From Otis tarda (Eukaryota > Chordata > Aves > Otidiformes > Otididae): 64,000 nt of DNA. The DNA lies in contig CM048552.1 of assembly GCA_026413225.1 (NCBI GenBank), forward strand, positions 148,131,053 through 148,195,052. Direction: 5' to 3'. Position 1 is the first letter of the stretch, and every line of letters begins with the position of its first letter. Shown here one piece after another: positions 1 through 12,392 of the stretch. Under the pieces are notes generated by a model, which saw only the letters and a list, made by a program, of their open reading frames with translations, was not told the origin of the DNA and ran no database searches. The position numbers and the translations under genes were made by a program.

Positions 1-3000
1 AGTTTATCTTGGTAAATCTCTATCACTTGAGCATTTGGCAGTAGCAAACAGTATCTGACGTCTTGATCCCTGATACATTGGACAGGCAGTAAAGGCGTAG
101 GAGAAAGAGGTATAAATGCATAATGACTAATAAAGGCAACAAAGCCTGAGACACAGTTTACTTCAAATTATATACCTGTAACTTAGCTAAGAAGTATCTT
201 ATCATGGCATGTAACACTTTTAATAAATAAATTCATTCAAGAATTTTAAGTGATAGGGAAAATCTTCCTGAATAAGCTAATGCTGTGATAACTTAATGGG
301 ACTATCCATATGCCAGCTACACACAGCAATTCCTGTCAAGATACTGGTTCTCAGAAAAGTTGATGGACAGAATTATACTTTAAATGCCACTTACCTCCGC
401 AGGCTAACTACTGGCACAAAAGGACTGGCTTTAGAAACTGAGTAACAATGACAGCATCATAAAAAATGCATGTAATATCAAAACAACAGAGGGAAATATT
501 TTTTGATCATTATTGTCTGTGCTTCAGTGGACTGCTGAATGTAGTAAAATGTATTAATTTTCTTTTTATAAAACAGTAAGTCTGTAAAATATGATGTGTT
601 GAGGCCACAGAGATTAGAACTGTACACATATCTAGTAACACTCATACCTATGACAAGGAACCCAAACACATAGTTATGTTTTACATAAAGCAGATAGGAA
701 AGCCTATAACTAAAACTGTCCCAAATTTCCCAGATAACTTTATTTTAAGCTGGTATGACTATGCCATTGACTTGTTTTAGCATAAACCACTCGGGCTGAA
801 ACAGCTCATCAAAGGCATGTGTCTTACTTCACCCTGCAGTATTTTGTAAATTTCAACTACAATGATCTAATGACCTGGTGGCCAGATTTACAATATTTTT
901 GCTAAGAAAATCTAGTACTTCCAGTATTTCAGAGAGGTGCTTGAAATTCAGCTCAGAAGAAAAGGGATGATGGGAGAGAAAAAGGTCAGATTTGTACCTG
1001 CTTGTTAGTTTATGATGTAGTTTTCTGAAGACTGTGTTCATACTGAGCAGACTTTATTCCCTAACAGCTCTTAACTGCTGAGGGACTGTGCTTACACCTT
1101 CCACACAAGTACGTATGAATGCCCCAATATAAGCCTGCAGCTCGAGGTGAGATTTCCCCATCAAGTTCCTTTCCAAGCAAAATAGTGTTTGCTGCAGCAG
1201 TGAGCACTAGAATGGATAGCAGGACTTTACTTTCATTGTTAGCAGCTGTATTTACTTGCAATATTGAAGTACGAACAAGAAATGGGTCAGTGCAGAAGCA
1301 GTGAGTGAGCTGCAGCAGGTGTTGACTGCATCCTATTGAGGCTAATTGGCCAAAATGAGATTATCTTACTGAAATCACTCGCTTAGTTCTGGAAATACTG
1401 AATGTTTAAATGCTTGACTTTAAGCAAGTATAGTATTTTTAAAAGCATATTTCATTTTATACATAATATCACAGTTGTCCAAAACATTTCTCGTGAAACA
1501 TTTCCTAATCAGAACATGAAACATCATCGAAATCAACATTTTCAAAGAAAGCATAGATTTTGTTGAAAATTTTTTGTTAGCTTTGAAGGAAAGATTTTTG
1601 CCATATTATTTCAAATTTATTTCAAGGTATAACTCATCAAAACAAGGTTCTGGTGGATGCGGAATGACACACCTTCCCTTTTGTTCTCCTTCAGACTGTG
1701 GTTCTGCTGACATTTTCATTTTGCCAACTATCTTCCCATTGTCATCTAGTGGAAATCTCACATACCATAATCTACCACGAGTACAGAAAATATTTGGGGT
1801 ACTCAGTTTAGAACTGCTAGAGAATTGAAGCAGGAATAATTATTATACAGCCCCACTAAGTTATTGACTGAGTTATTTATTTCTGAATATGTTAAATTCG
1901 CCTAAGATACTTTGTTTTGGGACTAAATATGTGCATATTTCAAGCTCTGTAAAATAATGTGTGTATTTATTTCTCATTTTAAATTCATTTTAGAAACAAG
2001 AAACAGTACTAATTCTGCTCAGTAATTAGATTCTTTGTTGTTTAGTGTAGACACATCTAATGGCCACAGAAAAAGACTACAGTGAAGGACAAGGCCTAAA
2101 GGACCTTAGAAGAAGAAATTAGATCTGGTGTTAAAAAAAAAATGGTCTGTAAAATTTCAGTATTTGCACCAAAATATACATGATAATTGCTACAATAAAA
2201 CTAATTGTACATCTGTATTAACACCACGAGTTTAAAACAGCAATGGATAGCCTCCTTAGCTTTCTTCATCTCCATTTAGTGCTTATCACAATTCTTCAGC
2301 CTTCTGTAACCTCACTTCTCCAATGAGCTCAAGCAGTGAACCTGTGACCTCTCAAAAGAAAATAAATATTTCATTCCAAATTATTCTTGTTTCTAGGCCT
2401 TCCAGGTTACCTTATTATCTCATTTTTTGGTCCTGAAGTTGGGCACAAGTGTCCAGGTAGAGCTTTCACTGGAGATATATGCACTATGCAATGTTTACAT
2501 TGTTACATGTAACATTGTTGGTTTTCCTTTCTCGTGTATGGCATCGAGCAACAGTTCAGTAATAGTATTTTTTATTTCTTGCTATAGTTTTCAATACCCA
2601 AAATGTTAACTTTAACCAAGTCAAAACTGCAGTTTGGATATATTGCTAATACCAGAGCAAGGCCATAAAAAGTACTTGGAAATTAGCCCTTATCTGATTT
2701 TACCCTCACTCATGAATCATAAGAAACTGACTCGATTTTTTGTTTCTGATTGTAGACTTTTCATTGAAGATTCTTTTTTATTTGATTTCTTATTTATAAG
2801 TCTTTTCATACTTTTACTATCTGTGTCAAACTGGAGGTGAACGTGACCTTATATGCTTGGACCTGAGATTTCTTCTCCATCCCTTATTTGCCAAATCTGT
2901 CATAGCTCTATGGGTGTCATTTTCAGATGTTTTCTCAGCTATATGTCTGTTCAGTCTTTTCATCTGGCTTAAGAAAACAGTATGTATTTAAGGAAGAAGA

Positions 3001-3954
3001 GGAAAAATCCTAATAGTCTAATTTGAGCATAAGCCTCTGTTAATTCTGCTGGGAACTGACTTATATTTCATTTTTGTTGTTGTTGTTCTATGTATGTGCT
3101 GCATTTCTTGGATTGTATGCAATTCTTTTTCAATACAAATTCTTCCTTGAAGCATCTTACCAGTAAAGTGGGATTCAGAAGAGTGGCTTCAATATCTACT
3201 TAGCTGTGTGCAAGCAAGTATTTCCCCCAAAAGCAATGGAGGAATTCATATGCTGAACAGGAGATGTGTGCTAAGGTTAATTGTTGCAGTAAGAACTATA
3301 TTTAAAGAGAGATATATATATATCTGGAGAGATGCACCGCTTCCTGGAAATTTTGCAGTGATTGCATGGGAAACACCTTGAAATTCAATCTCTAACATCT
3401 CTTTTTATTTTTTAGAAACCGTAACTGTCCACAATTTGGAGAGAATCAGTGCAGCTACCAATATAGCAGTCAATAATATCTTCTGTTTGGGGTGCAAGGC
3501 AAGACCGAAGTATCTCTACTCAGTGACATCAGGGATAATTGGCCAGATAAAGCAGTAATAACAGTAGAAGACATTTTTACCATTAGCTGATAGATTATAG
3601 TGGAAGGAGTGTCAAGATTTTGTCTGGCAAACAGGTCACTATCTTCTCAATCTGAAAAATGAATTTTCCAAAATGAAATTTCAGGAATTTTTTTCTGGGT
3701 TTGGATTTTTTTTTTTCTCTTCTCTCCCTTCTCTCCAGTCACCAAGTTTGGAAAATTGAATTTCTAAATCCTTTACGTACTCTCAACAAAGGGAATCGAG
3801 TTCAGCCCTGTGAGCCATATTAGCTTAGTGCTCTGCTAATCAGAAAAGTCAAATTGATATTGATAATGTCACTCTTTAACTGCTTTACTCTTTTACTACT
3901 TTTTCTTATCCCATCATTGGGGATATAAGTGGTGCTAAGCAACAACAGTAGTGA
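1..3954. other. AT-rich unique DNA, no gene recognised
   Basis: No open frame here resembles a known protein. The stretch holds a short (GTT)n run near 3074-3087, a (TA)n run near 3311-3324 and a poly-T tract near 3705-3717. Two pyrimidine-rich tracts ending in AG, before 1695 and before 3416, look like splice acceptors. The frames behind them are short and lack a convincing donor, so no exon is called. Confidence 0.6.
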
Positions 3955-4017
3955 GATGGATAGACGGATGGATGGATAGAAGGATGGATGGACGGAAGGA
4001 GGAAGGAAGAATGGATG
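3955..4017. repeat. (GGAT)n / (GGAA)n microsatellite
   Basis: The tract is made of imperfect GGAT units, with GGAC and GGAA variants, over about 60 bases. The minus-strand frame across it reads as a short Pro-Ser-Ile-His repeat, which is a product of the microsatellite and not a protein. Confidence 0.9.
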
Positions 4018-4709
4018 TTGGAATTAATATCAGGAGCAATGAATGCATATTGAAAAATGCGCATGGGAGTGTAACTTGGGCACAGCATAAGTTCTGTATT
4101 CATATATAATTAACTCTCCTTCAGTTTTGCACTTAATTTTCAATTATGTGACAGCAAATGAAAGCAGACGCATTTTAAATTGGTCAGTTTTGTTACGTCA
4201 TCAATGAGGGTTGTTGTTCCAGATAAGACTTGGCACTTACTTGACAATAAATAGTCATTGTTAATGCTTTTCTTGTCCCAAATCAGGCATATGTCCTCAT
4301 CAAAAATAGCATGTCACTCTCAGTGAAAGAATGTTTAAAGGAGAAATTCCTTTCCTGGTATTTTTGTACTATGGAAAACAATTATTTCATCTGGTTTTGG
4401 TGACTCACTTGTCTTTACCTGTGTGCATTTTCCTGTCTCTTCACACGATGCCATTCTTCTGCTGAGCTAATGACAATAGTTTCAGCACTCTGTAACCTAC
4501 TTTTGAAATCATCTTTATTTTAAACATAGAGAATATGTAAAGTAGATCCACAGAAGTGAAGAAAAGGAATGCATGAAAGGCACAAGAGACTTTATTTATG
4601 AAAATTTTTTGGAACCAGAATCCTAATATATTTGGAGATTCCAGAGCAATCACAATTTAAACAATGCTGCATGGAACACTAATGCCTGTACAGTCTTTAA
4701 GTAATCACC

Positions 4710-4794
4710 ATGCAAATATTATTGTTCTTACTCATGTTGTCAGGTTTTGGGAAAGGACAGTCTGACACACATTTCATTTTTTCTTATCCAGCAG
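4710..4794 (+). other. Candidate first coding exon with signal-peptide-like start
   Basis: The ATG lies in a favourable context (CACCATG). It opens a frame whose first residues, MQILLFLLMLSGFG, form a short hydrophobic core like a secretory signal peptide. The sequence CAG|GTACAC at 4792-4800 could serve as a splice donor and would end the exon in phase 1. Unspliced, the frame continues to a stop at about 4904. Leucine-rich short frames are common by chance in AT-rich DNA, and the phase does not match the phase-0 acceptor of the next exon-like segment at 5275. No homologue is recognised. This is a weak candidate. Confidence 0.15.
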
Positions 4795-5274
4795 GTACAC
4801 ATTTGTTGGCTGGGCTTGTTGCTGCTTCTGCAAGTCTTGAAACAATTTGCAAATGCACATTTCAACGTGCCTCTGTTGAATCCAAATATTTGAATACTGA
4901 ATAGCTAAGGTAGAAAGTAATTCCATTAAGATCCCTGATAATAAAAAGGGTTTCAGAGAGATGATTTTCAACCTGTAAGTATACTGGAAGTGCATCAGGC
5001 TTTATGTTACATAGCCATCACACACTTGCCAGAGCTTGGTGTGGAGTATACATAATGACTGTCACTACCTAGTCGCCTCTTAACAGATGATCTGCCCAGG
5101 AAAAGTTCATTCTGGTATTTTATTCAGATAATTTTCCTTTTAATTTCTTACCTGTGATGAATAAATACACAAAATACACTTTATTGGCAGAAAATAAGCC
5201 ATTGACCTATTAACATTTTGGCAGGCTTTTCTGTAGGTAAGCAAATAGTTTAAATTTTATTACACTTTTTCCAG

Positions 5275-5355
5275 ATCACAAATGGTTCACAGACAAATTG
5301 TGAAGTTCCTGCATTTGTTCATTATTGTAAACCATTCTCTTATTTCTACAGTAAA
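5275..5355 (+). other. Candidate 27-codon internal exon, Cys-containing
   Basis: A pyrimidine-rich tract ends in TTTTTCCAG just before 5275. The frame from there reads 27 codons to AGTAAA|GTATGA at 5355/5356, a possible donor. The exon would be symmetric, phase 0 at both ends. The peptide contains an Asn-Gly-Ser glycosylation sequon near its start and two cysteines (residues 9 and 18), as an extracellular segment might. The length is short enough to arise by chance, and I recognise no family. Confidence 0.15.
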
Positions 5356-6160
5356 GTATGATTCACCGAATACACTGATAACTTCAAATTCCCATAGTTT
5401 TTTTTATGCAGCAATGAGTTTCCTGGTAAGTAGTGTAGCATGGACATTCAGTCATCAGAAGTAGTGTTTTGTACTGCATATTCCAATATAAAAAAAATCC
5501 CCAAATCCAAAATGCCTGTTACCAGGTTTTTGAATTATGTAATTTCAAGATCAGTTTTGACAAATATTTGTCATTTAAGTTTATAATTTGATTTTTTTTT
5601 TCTATTTCTGTGCTAGTGAAACTAACTCCTATCCAAGGACAATTTGAGATCTCAAAGTTGGTGAAATTCATCAAATAAATGACTCTATATAAACAATTGC
5701 TTTAGCTGTAGAAATTCTGAAGAACAAAAAGATGACAATAAGCCATACGTAATAACCCTGTTAATATCAACATGCAGATTCCTGACACTTCAGTGGCAGT
5801 TGGGTCAGGGCCAAGAATTCTTACACAAAATGATGCAACTATAATGCATTCATTTATAAACTAACAAGAAAGAAACAGTCTTAAAAATATATTTTGTCCT
5901 ATTTTCCTACTATTCAGCCTTTGTGATGTTTCAGTGGTTAATATTAATGGGAATATATATGTCAGAGTAAACTTGAAGTTGGAAAAATGGAAAAACAATT
6001 TCTTACTTGTTTATGTTTTCAAGAGCTTTATTACTGTTTGTAGACACACATCAGATTCTAAGCCAACATTTAAGGATTCAAAACACACTCATAAAATGGA
6101 AAGATGCATATACACATATATGAACGCAGACACACATATACAACCCTACAAAGTAAACAG

Positions 6161-6424
6161 GAAATAAAAGTAGTTGCGAAGTCCACAACTTCACCTGCAT
6201 TCCCTGTTTATGTATTTCTGAGCTTGTCTGTGATCCTGATAATTAGCCTCCTGGTATTGGTTCTGCTGAAGTGCCTGCAGTACGTTAGAAATGTCAAAAT
6301 GAATCATAATAGGAAATATTACAGAAGATCTACAACAGATATAGGGGGAAGGAATATTATATCTCCCATCTCATTCCCTGATTACTTGAAAAAAAAATTA
6401 AGCAAAAATCAAAATACAACTTGA
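6161..6424 (+). other. Candidate terminal exon: transmembrane segment and basic tail
   Basis: The open frame runs from 6095 and includes an ATG at 6104. A possible acceptor, AAACAG|GA before 6161, would begin an 87-codon last exon. In it, a Ser/Thr/Pro stem (residues 7-14) is followed by an uninterrupted hydrophobic stretch of about 22 residues (15-36). Next come Lys-Cys and a strongly basic juxtamembrane region with Asn, Arg and Tyr, then a polar tail to a TGA at 6422-6424. That is the layout of a type I single-pass membrane protein tail. AATAAA follows at 6521 and again at 6556. Against it, the acceptor lacks a good pyrimidine tract, and no known protein is recognised. It may be a lineage-specific gene end, a relic or chance. 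Confidence 0.25.
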
Positions 6425-6520
6425 TAATTACAGATGAAAAGCAAAGAACAACATAAGTAAAATCATGGTAGGAAGTGGAATTGAGAAAAACAAATACTTC
6501 TAGTATTTTCTTTTTTTTTT

Positions 6521-6526
6521 AATAAA
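6521..6526 (+). promoter_or_regulatory. AATAAA polyadenylation-signal match
   Basis: A canonical AATAAA lies about 97 bases after the stop of the candidate transmembrane exon, preceded by a T-rich tract. A second one is at 6556-6561. Such hexamers are frequent in AT-rich DNA, so this supports the exon only by position. Confidence 0.25.
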
Positions 6527-6561
6527 GCAGAACAAAGAAACTTTACGTAGGTTGAAATAAA

Positions 6562-9500
6562 ATATTAATACACTAAATGCTTCTATTTTTTTTTCTACTG
6601 GTCACGTTTAGCTGGGCAGAAATTTAAAAATTCTGCTGGCATGTTTGTTGGGAATAAAAAAGCCTGTAGGTCAAGTCTTTCTGAGAGAATGCCAAATGTC
6701 TTTGTGTCCAGTTATTTATGGTTTCAGATAATTGTACAGAAAATATCAAATTTGCATAGTGTGATTATTGCTGATTATTTATCTAGCAGTCAAAATGTTT
6801 CAGTGGTTCCTAGGATGACAGATTGACAAGTACTTAAAACTCATTCATTTTATGAAATTTGCATGTAATTAGGCAATAATGAAGGGGATGTTTGTGGACA
6901 GCGGATTATACTACAATATGCTGGAAGCGATTCAAATGCTTGACAAAGTGTTAACATTATCTTCAATTTCAACTAAGTCTTGAATGTTTGGCTCAAAAAA
7001 TCAGTGGAAAAATGAAATGGGTTATGGAAAGATACTAAATGTATTGCTAGAATAAAGTATATATTTTTTACTCCTCTCTTTGTCTATCCCTACTTATTTA
7101 TGCACTACTGATGAATTGTACTTTAGATATTTAACTCATATCACATTCGGTGCAGCTCATCTGTAATAGTTTTGCCGCCACTACTGTGGTCATTATCACA
7201 GTGAAATCCTATGAAGAATGGCTTTCTTTGGTTTCTTGTCATCTGTGTGGGATCTGAATTTTAAAGCTCCTGCTTTGAGATTCATACAAAAGGATATGAT
7301 TTTGAAGAACTGATTTATCACACAAGATACAATTTGTTTCTTAACCAGTTGTTTTCGCACAAAATAGAATGTCTGAATTTATGGTACATACTTTAAGTGG
7401 AGGTAACCTTCACCAGTACTTTGTGGTGGCTGACAGCTGGAAGTTATTCCTACTCATACAAAGGTACAAAATTAGTTCTAAAGTTCTGGCAGTCACATTT
7501 TATTTAATATAAAGTTTATTGTCTTCAGTGACTTTAGCAGGTATATCCCTGGTTTTAGAGGATTTAATGTATATGCATCAAATGCACTTCTACATTTGAC
7601 TCCATAGTCAGTGCTCACCTTCTTAGTACATGCTAGTATGCAGGGACTTGTGTAATGAAATGTACTTTATAATTGGCTGTTTTCAAATATTTCTTTCCTA
7701 TTTTTGGAGTATATTCTCTACCTTAATTTAATATGCTCTTAAAGTAATGGTAAAGGTGCCATACAACTTTTGTAGAAGGAAGTAGGCGTCTACATACGGG
7801 ATCTACAAAGCAAGCATGCTGATCAGGGTGTTGCTGGTCAGTAGAAGAGATATGCATTTTAAAAATCTACTTATGCTATTTTGGGGAATATAAAATCAAT
7901 GTGTCTGTTAGAGGGTGATGCACATTGCTACTAAAGCAGCATAATCTGGAACCTTGTCTGCAGTTAATGCTTTTTTCACCAAATGATTTGATGATGTTGC
8001 CATCTCTGCTCCTTTTCACTCAGAGTAGCAGTTTAAGCTCCCGCTCAGAAGTCTGAGCATGTCAGATCAGTGCTCATGGATTTGCTCTCCCAACCTCTCC
8101 TACTGGAGTTGTTCCAGTTTTCATGGAATAACCAAATTCTAGAAGAAGAATTCAAACTTTCTCATCTGCACATTAGGTCACTCACATGAGGGGAAGAGAC
8201 GTGATCCATCCCCACCTACATGAATGCTCCAGCTACTGTGCTATAGCATCACTCTCTGTTTGGTCCAATGAATGCTTAAATATGCTTAAAACAGCTGTGA
8301 CAGAGGAGACTGAGGCAATCTTAACTACTGCAGAAGATTTCATAACTTCCTAATGAGGTGATTAGGAAGAGACAAGAACTGAACTCATGAGGAATAACTG
8401 AATGAGAGTTGAGTGCTCTGACTGAGCATCCTTGTTCATCCAGCTATACCGATATGAAAGCCTGAAGTTGTTTTAATGCATCTAAGTTCCATCTAAAACC
8501 TTTTGTAGATCTAAGCTCCAGCATTTGGGGCTAACATAGTAGATTTGGCCCACAGAGTCCCTTCCTGATTCCTAGTAACCTCTGAATGGGTGAACTTCCA
8601 GCCTATTCAGCTCTGCTCCCCTGAAGCAATGGTAGCTGTCATATGTGGTAATGGACCTGCTAAGGTGAACTGTATTTCCAGAGACCATGTGACATCACCT
8701 CCTAGGAAGTTTGCTTGCATGGTGGTGGCAGTTGACAAGTATTCAGACTCTGCTATCTTGGTGCAGATCCAAGTCTAATCAATGAAAGGTGTGACTCCTG
8801 ATTATAAACAATCCAGGCCATCCTATGGAAGATAAATGGATACTCTATAACAGTAAATTAACTGAAAGTCATCTGTGTTACATGAGATTAAAAACCATTC
8901 CGTCTTCCACAGCATGTGTACATGCAGGATTTGTGCATCCTTTTCATTTGCAACACGAGTATGTCCCCTTTTCTGTCACTGATCCCCAGGTGTGTATTCC
9001 CATAACAGAATTCTTATCATGAAGTTTAATCTGCATATATCTAATACAAGATCTTTCACCCTTCTTGCCAAAGCAAATGGCTTAAACATTTGTTCAGAAG
9101 CAGGAAAAAATCTCTGTACTCACTGATGACTACATATTGAGTTCTATCAAAAATTTTTGGAGCATTTTTTCAGAAACGATTTCACATTAAGGAGGCAGAA
9201 ATGTCAGGAGAAGGAGGGGGAGAACGTTCAAGCCCCTGATGGACCTTTCTCAATGAGTTTTCTGCATAGTATTCTCCAAAGCTTTATGTAACCTGAATTA
9301 ATTACTAAATCTATCCCCTTCATTATCTAATTAACTCATTCGACTGATTTTTTTTCCCTGTCTTTAAAAAGCTGTTCAATTACTAACATTTCAGCATCTG
9401 CTTCTGTATTCTGATGCAAGGCAGAAGGATCTGATAGTTCTTTTAACTCATTCAGACATGTGAAATTTTAGAACCTTCACATTCTCCCCCAGCATATAGT

Positions 9501-10551
9501 TAGCTACCCATCTGGTTGACTTTTTGATGGAAGGGTTTTGTAGTGTCAGAAAAGCCATATGAGAAAAAGGAGAGGAGTAGGTAGAGCACAACAGGACCAT
9601 AAGCCATATTCCTAGGCACAAGGGAAACAAAGTCATCCTTTAAGGTTTCAGACAGGCAGCCAGAAGAAAAAGAGAAGACAGCAGTTGTAGGGTATACAAG
9701 CTGGCAGTTGGAAAGGTTAGGGTGTGAGACCTAAGCTCCTGTGACAGAGAAAAGAATGAAAAGTAATGTTCATTCTTTCATTCATTCATAGGAGAAGACA
9801 GTAGAAGAAAAGTCTTTGTGGTTCCTGGGGGCTTCCCTAATCTCAGGGGTTCCTTCTTTGAAAACTAAACTGCATCCAAATTGTTGCTTTGCACCCTTTT
9901 TAAAGATCTTTTATGCATACAGAGTGGTTTTGGAGATGTGAAAGGGTTACCTATCTTTGAACTATTGAGTTCAATAGTAAAGAATACTGATTATTCCTTG
10001 TATTGTATTCATTTCTTTCCCACTGTTCTATGTGTTATCATTTTGATTTCTAAAATAAAAAGGACTTTAAAATCATTTAAAGGGCCCTAACTAGAAATAC
10101 AGCTCTGAGTTAAAGTTTCTCTTTTGAGAGCTGTCGATTTTAACTGAGGTACAGCTGGTGTTTACTGTTTTTGGAGATATTTGATGGGCAGTGGTACTGA
10201 TTAGTTAGCTGTGTTCACGCTGGATTATTTTTGGTTTTTAAAAGGAATAGGCAGAATATGCATGGGACTTTCTCTCTCAGATTGTATGTTCTTTATGCTC
10301 TAGAACTACCCAAAGTTCCTCAGTTGTCAGTCTCCTTGCCACACTTTTATGAGTGACCTTTTTTCCCCGGGTGAGAGCTAACCTGTTGATGATTTGAAAA
10401 GCCCTTACATCCTCAAGAATTCTGCCCTTGCCTGACCATCAGCCTCATGCACTTCCCCCTACTCCAATAGCAAAGAATTCAAAGTGGTGGTGCTCAAAGA
10501 AACTGGAAGGTTTCTCCCTATCTCTTTCCCTTAGGGAATTGATATTATTCT
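6562..10551. other. AT-rich unique DNA, no gene recognised
   Basis: Only short chance frames are present. A short (ATTC)n run lies near 9769-9791. A segment at about 8480-8530 has the look of an old amniote interspersed repeat, with a 'taagttcc...ttttgtagatctaagctcc' pattern, but it is too diverged to name. Confidence 0.55.
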
Positions 10552-10570
10552 AAAAAAAAAAAAAAAAAAA
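10552..10570. repeat. Poly-A tract (19 A)
   Basis: This is an uninterrupted run of 19 A. No retroposed gene or LINE end adjoins it, so it is treated as a simple homopolymer. Confidence 0.9.
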
Positions 10571-11362
10571 GGAAGAAACAAGAAGGCCAGGAAGAGAATG
10601 AAATCAATGTAGCATCTCAAAGTACAGTTTTCTGTTCTCTTCTGTGAGCAAGAAAGGAGCACTCTTCTGATCATCTTCCCTGCTTCCTGAAACATGAGAT
10701 GCAGGAAGGGTCCCCAGAAAGAGACAATGAGTCCCTGCAGCAGTTTATGCCTCACCAGGTCCAGCGACATGGATGGGGAAAAAAAATCCTTAGGAACCTG
10801 AAAAAGAGCAGATGTAAAGCTGTAATAGCACAAATAATTACTGAGTCAGAAACCTGCTAGGTGGGGAAGACAGAGTTAAATATCAGGTTATTAAATTGTA
10901 GAATATGTGACAAAACTAATTTCTGTATGCACTGAAGAAAGTGGATTTTGATCTCATGACCCTTGAACCTTTAGTGTTTGCTAAGAGTCTTGACAGAAAG
11001 CCTTGACAGCACGGCAAGCTGTCCTGTGGCTGCTCTGTCACTCAGTGTGTGCTGGATACCAGCCTCATCACCTGTTCTGCGGCAGCTGGGGCTCTTGCGT
11101 GTGACCCCAAATGGCACCTGACTGGTCACCTTTACTAACACAACTCAGCAATGTTAATTTTCATGCTTCCTTACAATCACAACATGGTTGCAGTATCAAA
11201 ATATTACTCATGGCAACTGTTTCTGCTTAGATTGTATCTGTGCCCAGTGTGCTTTTCTAAGAGGAAAAAAAAAAAAAAAAGTGTCTGCTTTTTAACATCC
11301 TATTGCAATGTTTCTTTCAGATTTCACACACTATTTGGGCAGATCAGCTGGCCTCCAGGACT
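10571..11362. other. Unique DNA, no gene recognised
   Basis: No protein or repeat family is recognised. A poly-A run lies at about 11265-11280. Confidence 0.55.
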
Positions 11363-11484
11363 GTGTAGAAAGAAAAAAGACTGAGAGGCTTGACAGCCAC
11401 AATTACAACAGTATGCTGTGAGTCAGAGAAATGCAGAGTTCTGGGAAACTGGAAAGTATCTACTTGCGGGTACTGCTCAGAGGA
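11363..11484. repeat. Direct repeat copy A (unknown family)
   Basis: This segment pairs with 12279-12392. Both start with gtgtagaaagaaaaa and share cacaatta, the gtgagtca/ctgagtca region, gagttctgggaaa and the following atcta...ggg...tg block. Copy A has about 9 extra bases near its start. By eye the identity is roughly three quarters. No poly-A tail or terminal inverted repeat is seen, so the origin is open: local duplication or two insertions of one old repeat. Confidence 0.6.
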
Positions 11485-12278
11485 GAGTATAACATAGGGT
11501 TTCAGTTCTCCCCTTCCAACCGTGTATGGCCACGATGAGGCTAATTGTGACTCCCTGAAACTGTGCCACTGGCACCCAAAGCAGACAAAATAGCCCTTTG
11601 CCTTCTCCATCTTGATGTAAGATCTCTTTAGATACATCTCTGTTACTGGATTGAAAGCGGTTCCGAATGCACAATAAACCATTCAGCATGAGCAATAACA
11701 TCAAAATGTGGTCCAAATCATCAGAGCAAGTGTGATACACATAGAAAGTAGTGAGAGTGACCACAAGATTGTATCTTTTTAGTTACATTCATGGCAGTGG
11801 TCTTCCAATAGAAATCAGATCATCACAAGACAGCAAAGCTTAGGTGATGCAGAAATGCAGAATAGAACTCTTCAGAGCATTGTAAAATGAGCAGAGGTTT
11901 CTCTTTGTGGTGTGTGATATTTTACTCTCAAGCAATGAGGTATGGGCTTCTTGGTCCCCATGCGGGGTCTTCCTTTGTTTATCAGCAGAGGTTTTGGGAA
12001 CAAGATCAAGGAGAAAACTCTGCCCATGTGAGTATGAGAACTTTTAACAGCTATGTTTTGTAGCAGCTGGACACTTTTCCAGGACTTGTTAGGGAGCTAT
12101 AATAACCTTTCATTTATAACAATCTGGATAATAGTGGCCATGGTCTTTAAAAGGCCAGGGAACAGTACCTCGATCACAGAAGTACCTATTGTTTGAAGAA
12201 AAGAATGGTGTTGGAGTGTTCCTTTCAAATCCCAGGCAGCATTTGAACACATGATTCGTGCTTAAGCACTGTAACTAG

Positions 12279-12392
12279 TGTAGAAAGAAAAAGGACTGTG
12301 CCACAATTATAACCACATGCTCTGAGTCATGCAGTTGCTGAGTTCTGGGAAATTATAAGGCATCTAGTTCTGGGCATTGACCAGACAAGATG
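12279..12392. repeat. Direct repeat copy B (unknown family)
   Basis: This is the second copy of the segment at 11363-11484, in the same orientation and about 916 bases downstream. A much shorter echo (aaaaaagacttgacagct) occurs near 12460-12480. The DNA between the copies shows no recognised gene. Confidence 0.6.

Larger units (their letters stand above)
4018..6094. other. AT-rich DNA with two exon-like segments
   Basis: No gene is recognised. Two plus-strand pieces inside (4710-4794 and 5275-5355) have exon-like features and are listed separately at low confidence. The rest is AT-rich, with a frame at 5934-6167 that starts after a TTTCAG and overlaps the transmembrane frame downstream in another phase. 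Confidence 0.5.

Noticed and set aside
1695-1828. Strong acceptor (CTTTTGTTCTCCTTCAG) followed by an open frame to 1828
   Set aside because: No good donor before the stop and no recognisable product; kept only as a note.
3416-3480. Acceptor-like TTTTATTTTTTAG followed by two open phases, one with Cys-x12-Cys-like spacing
   Set aside because: Both phases end soon and no donor fits, so there is not enough to call an exon.
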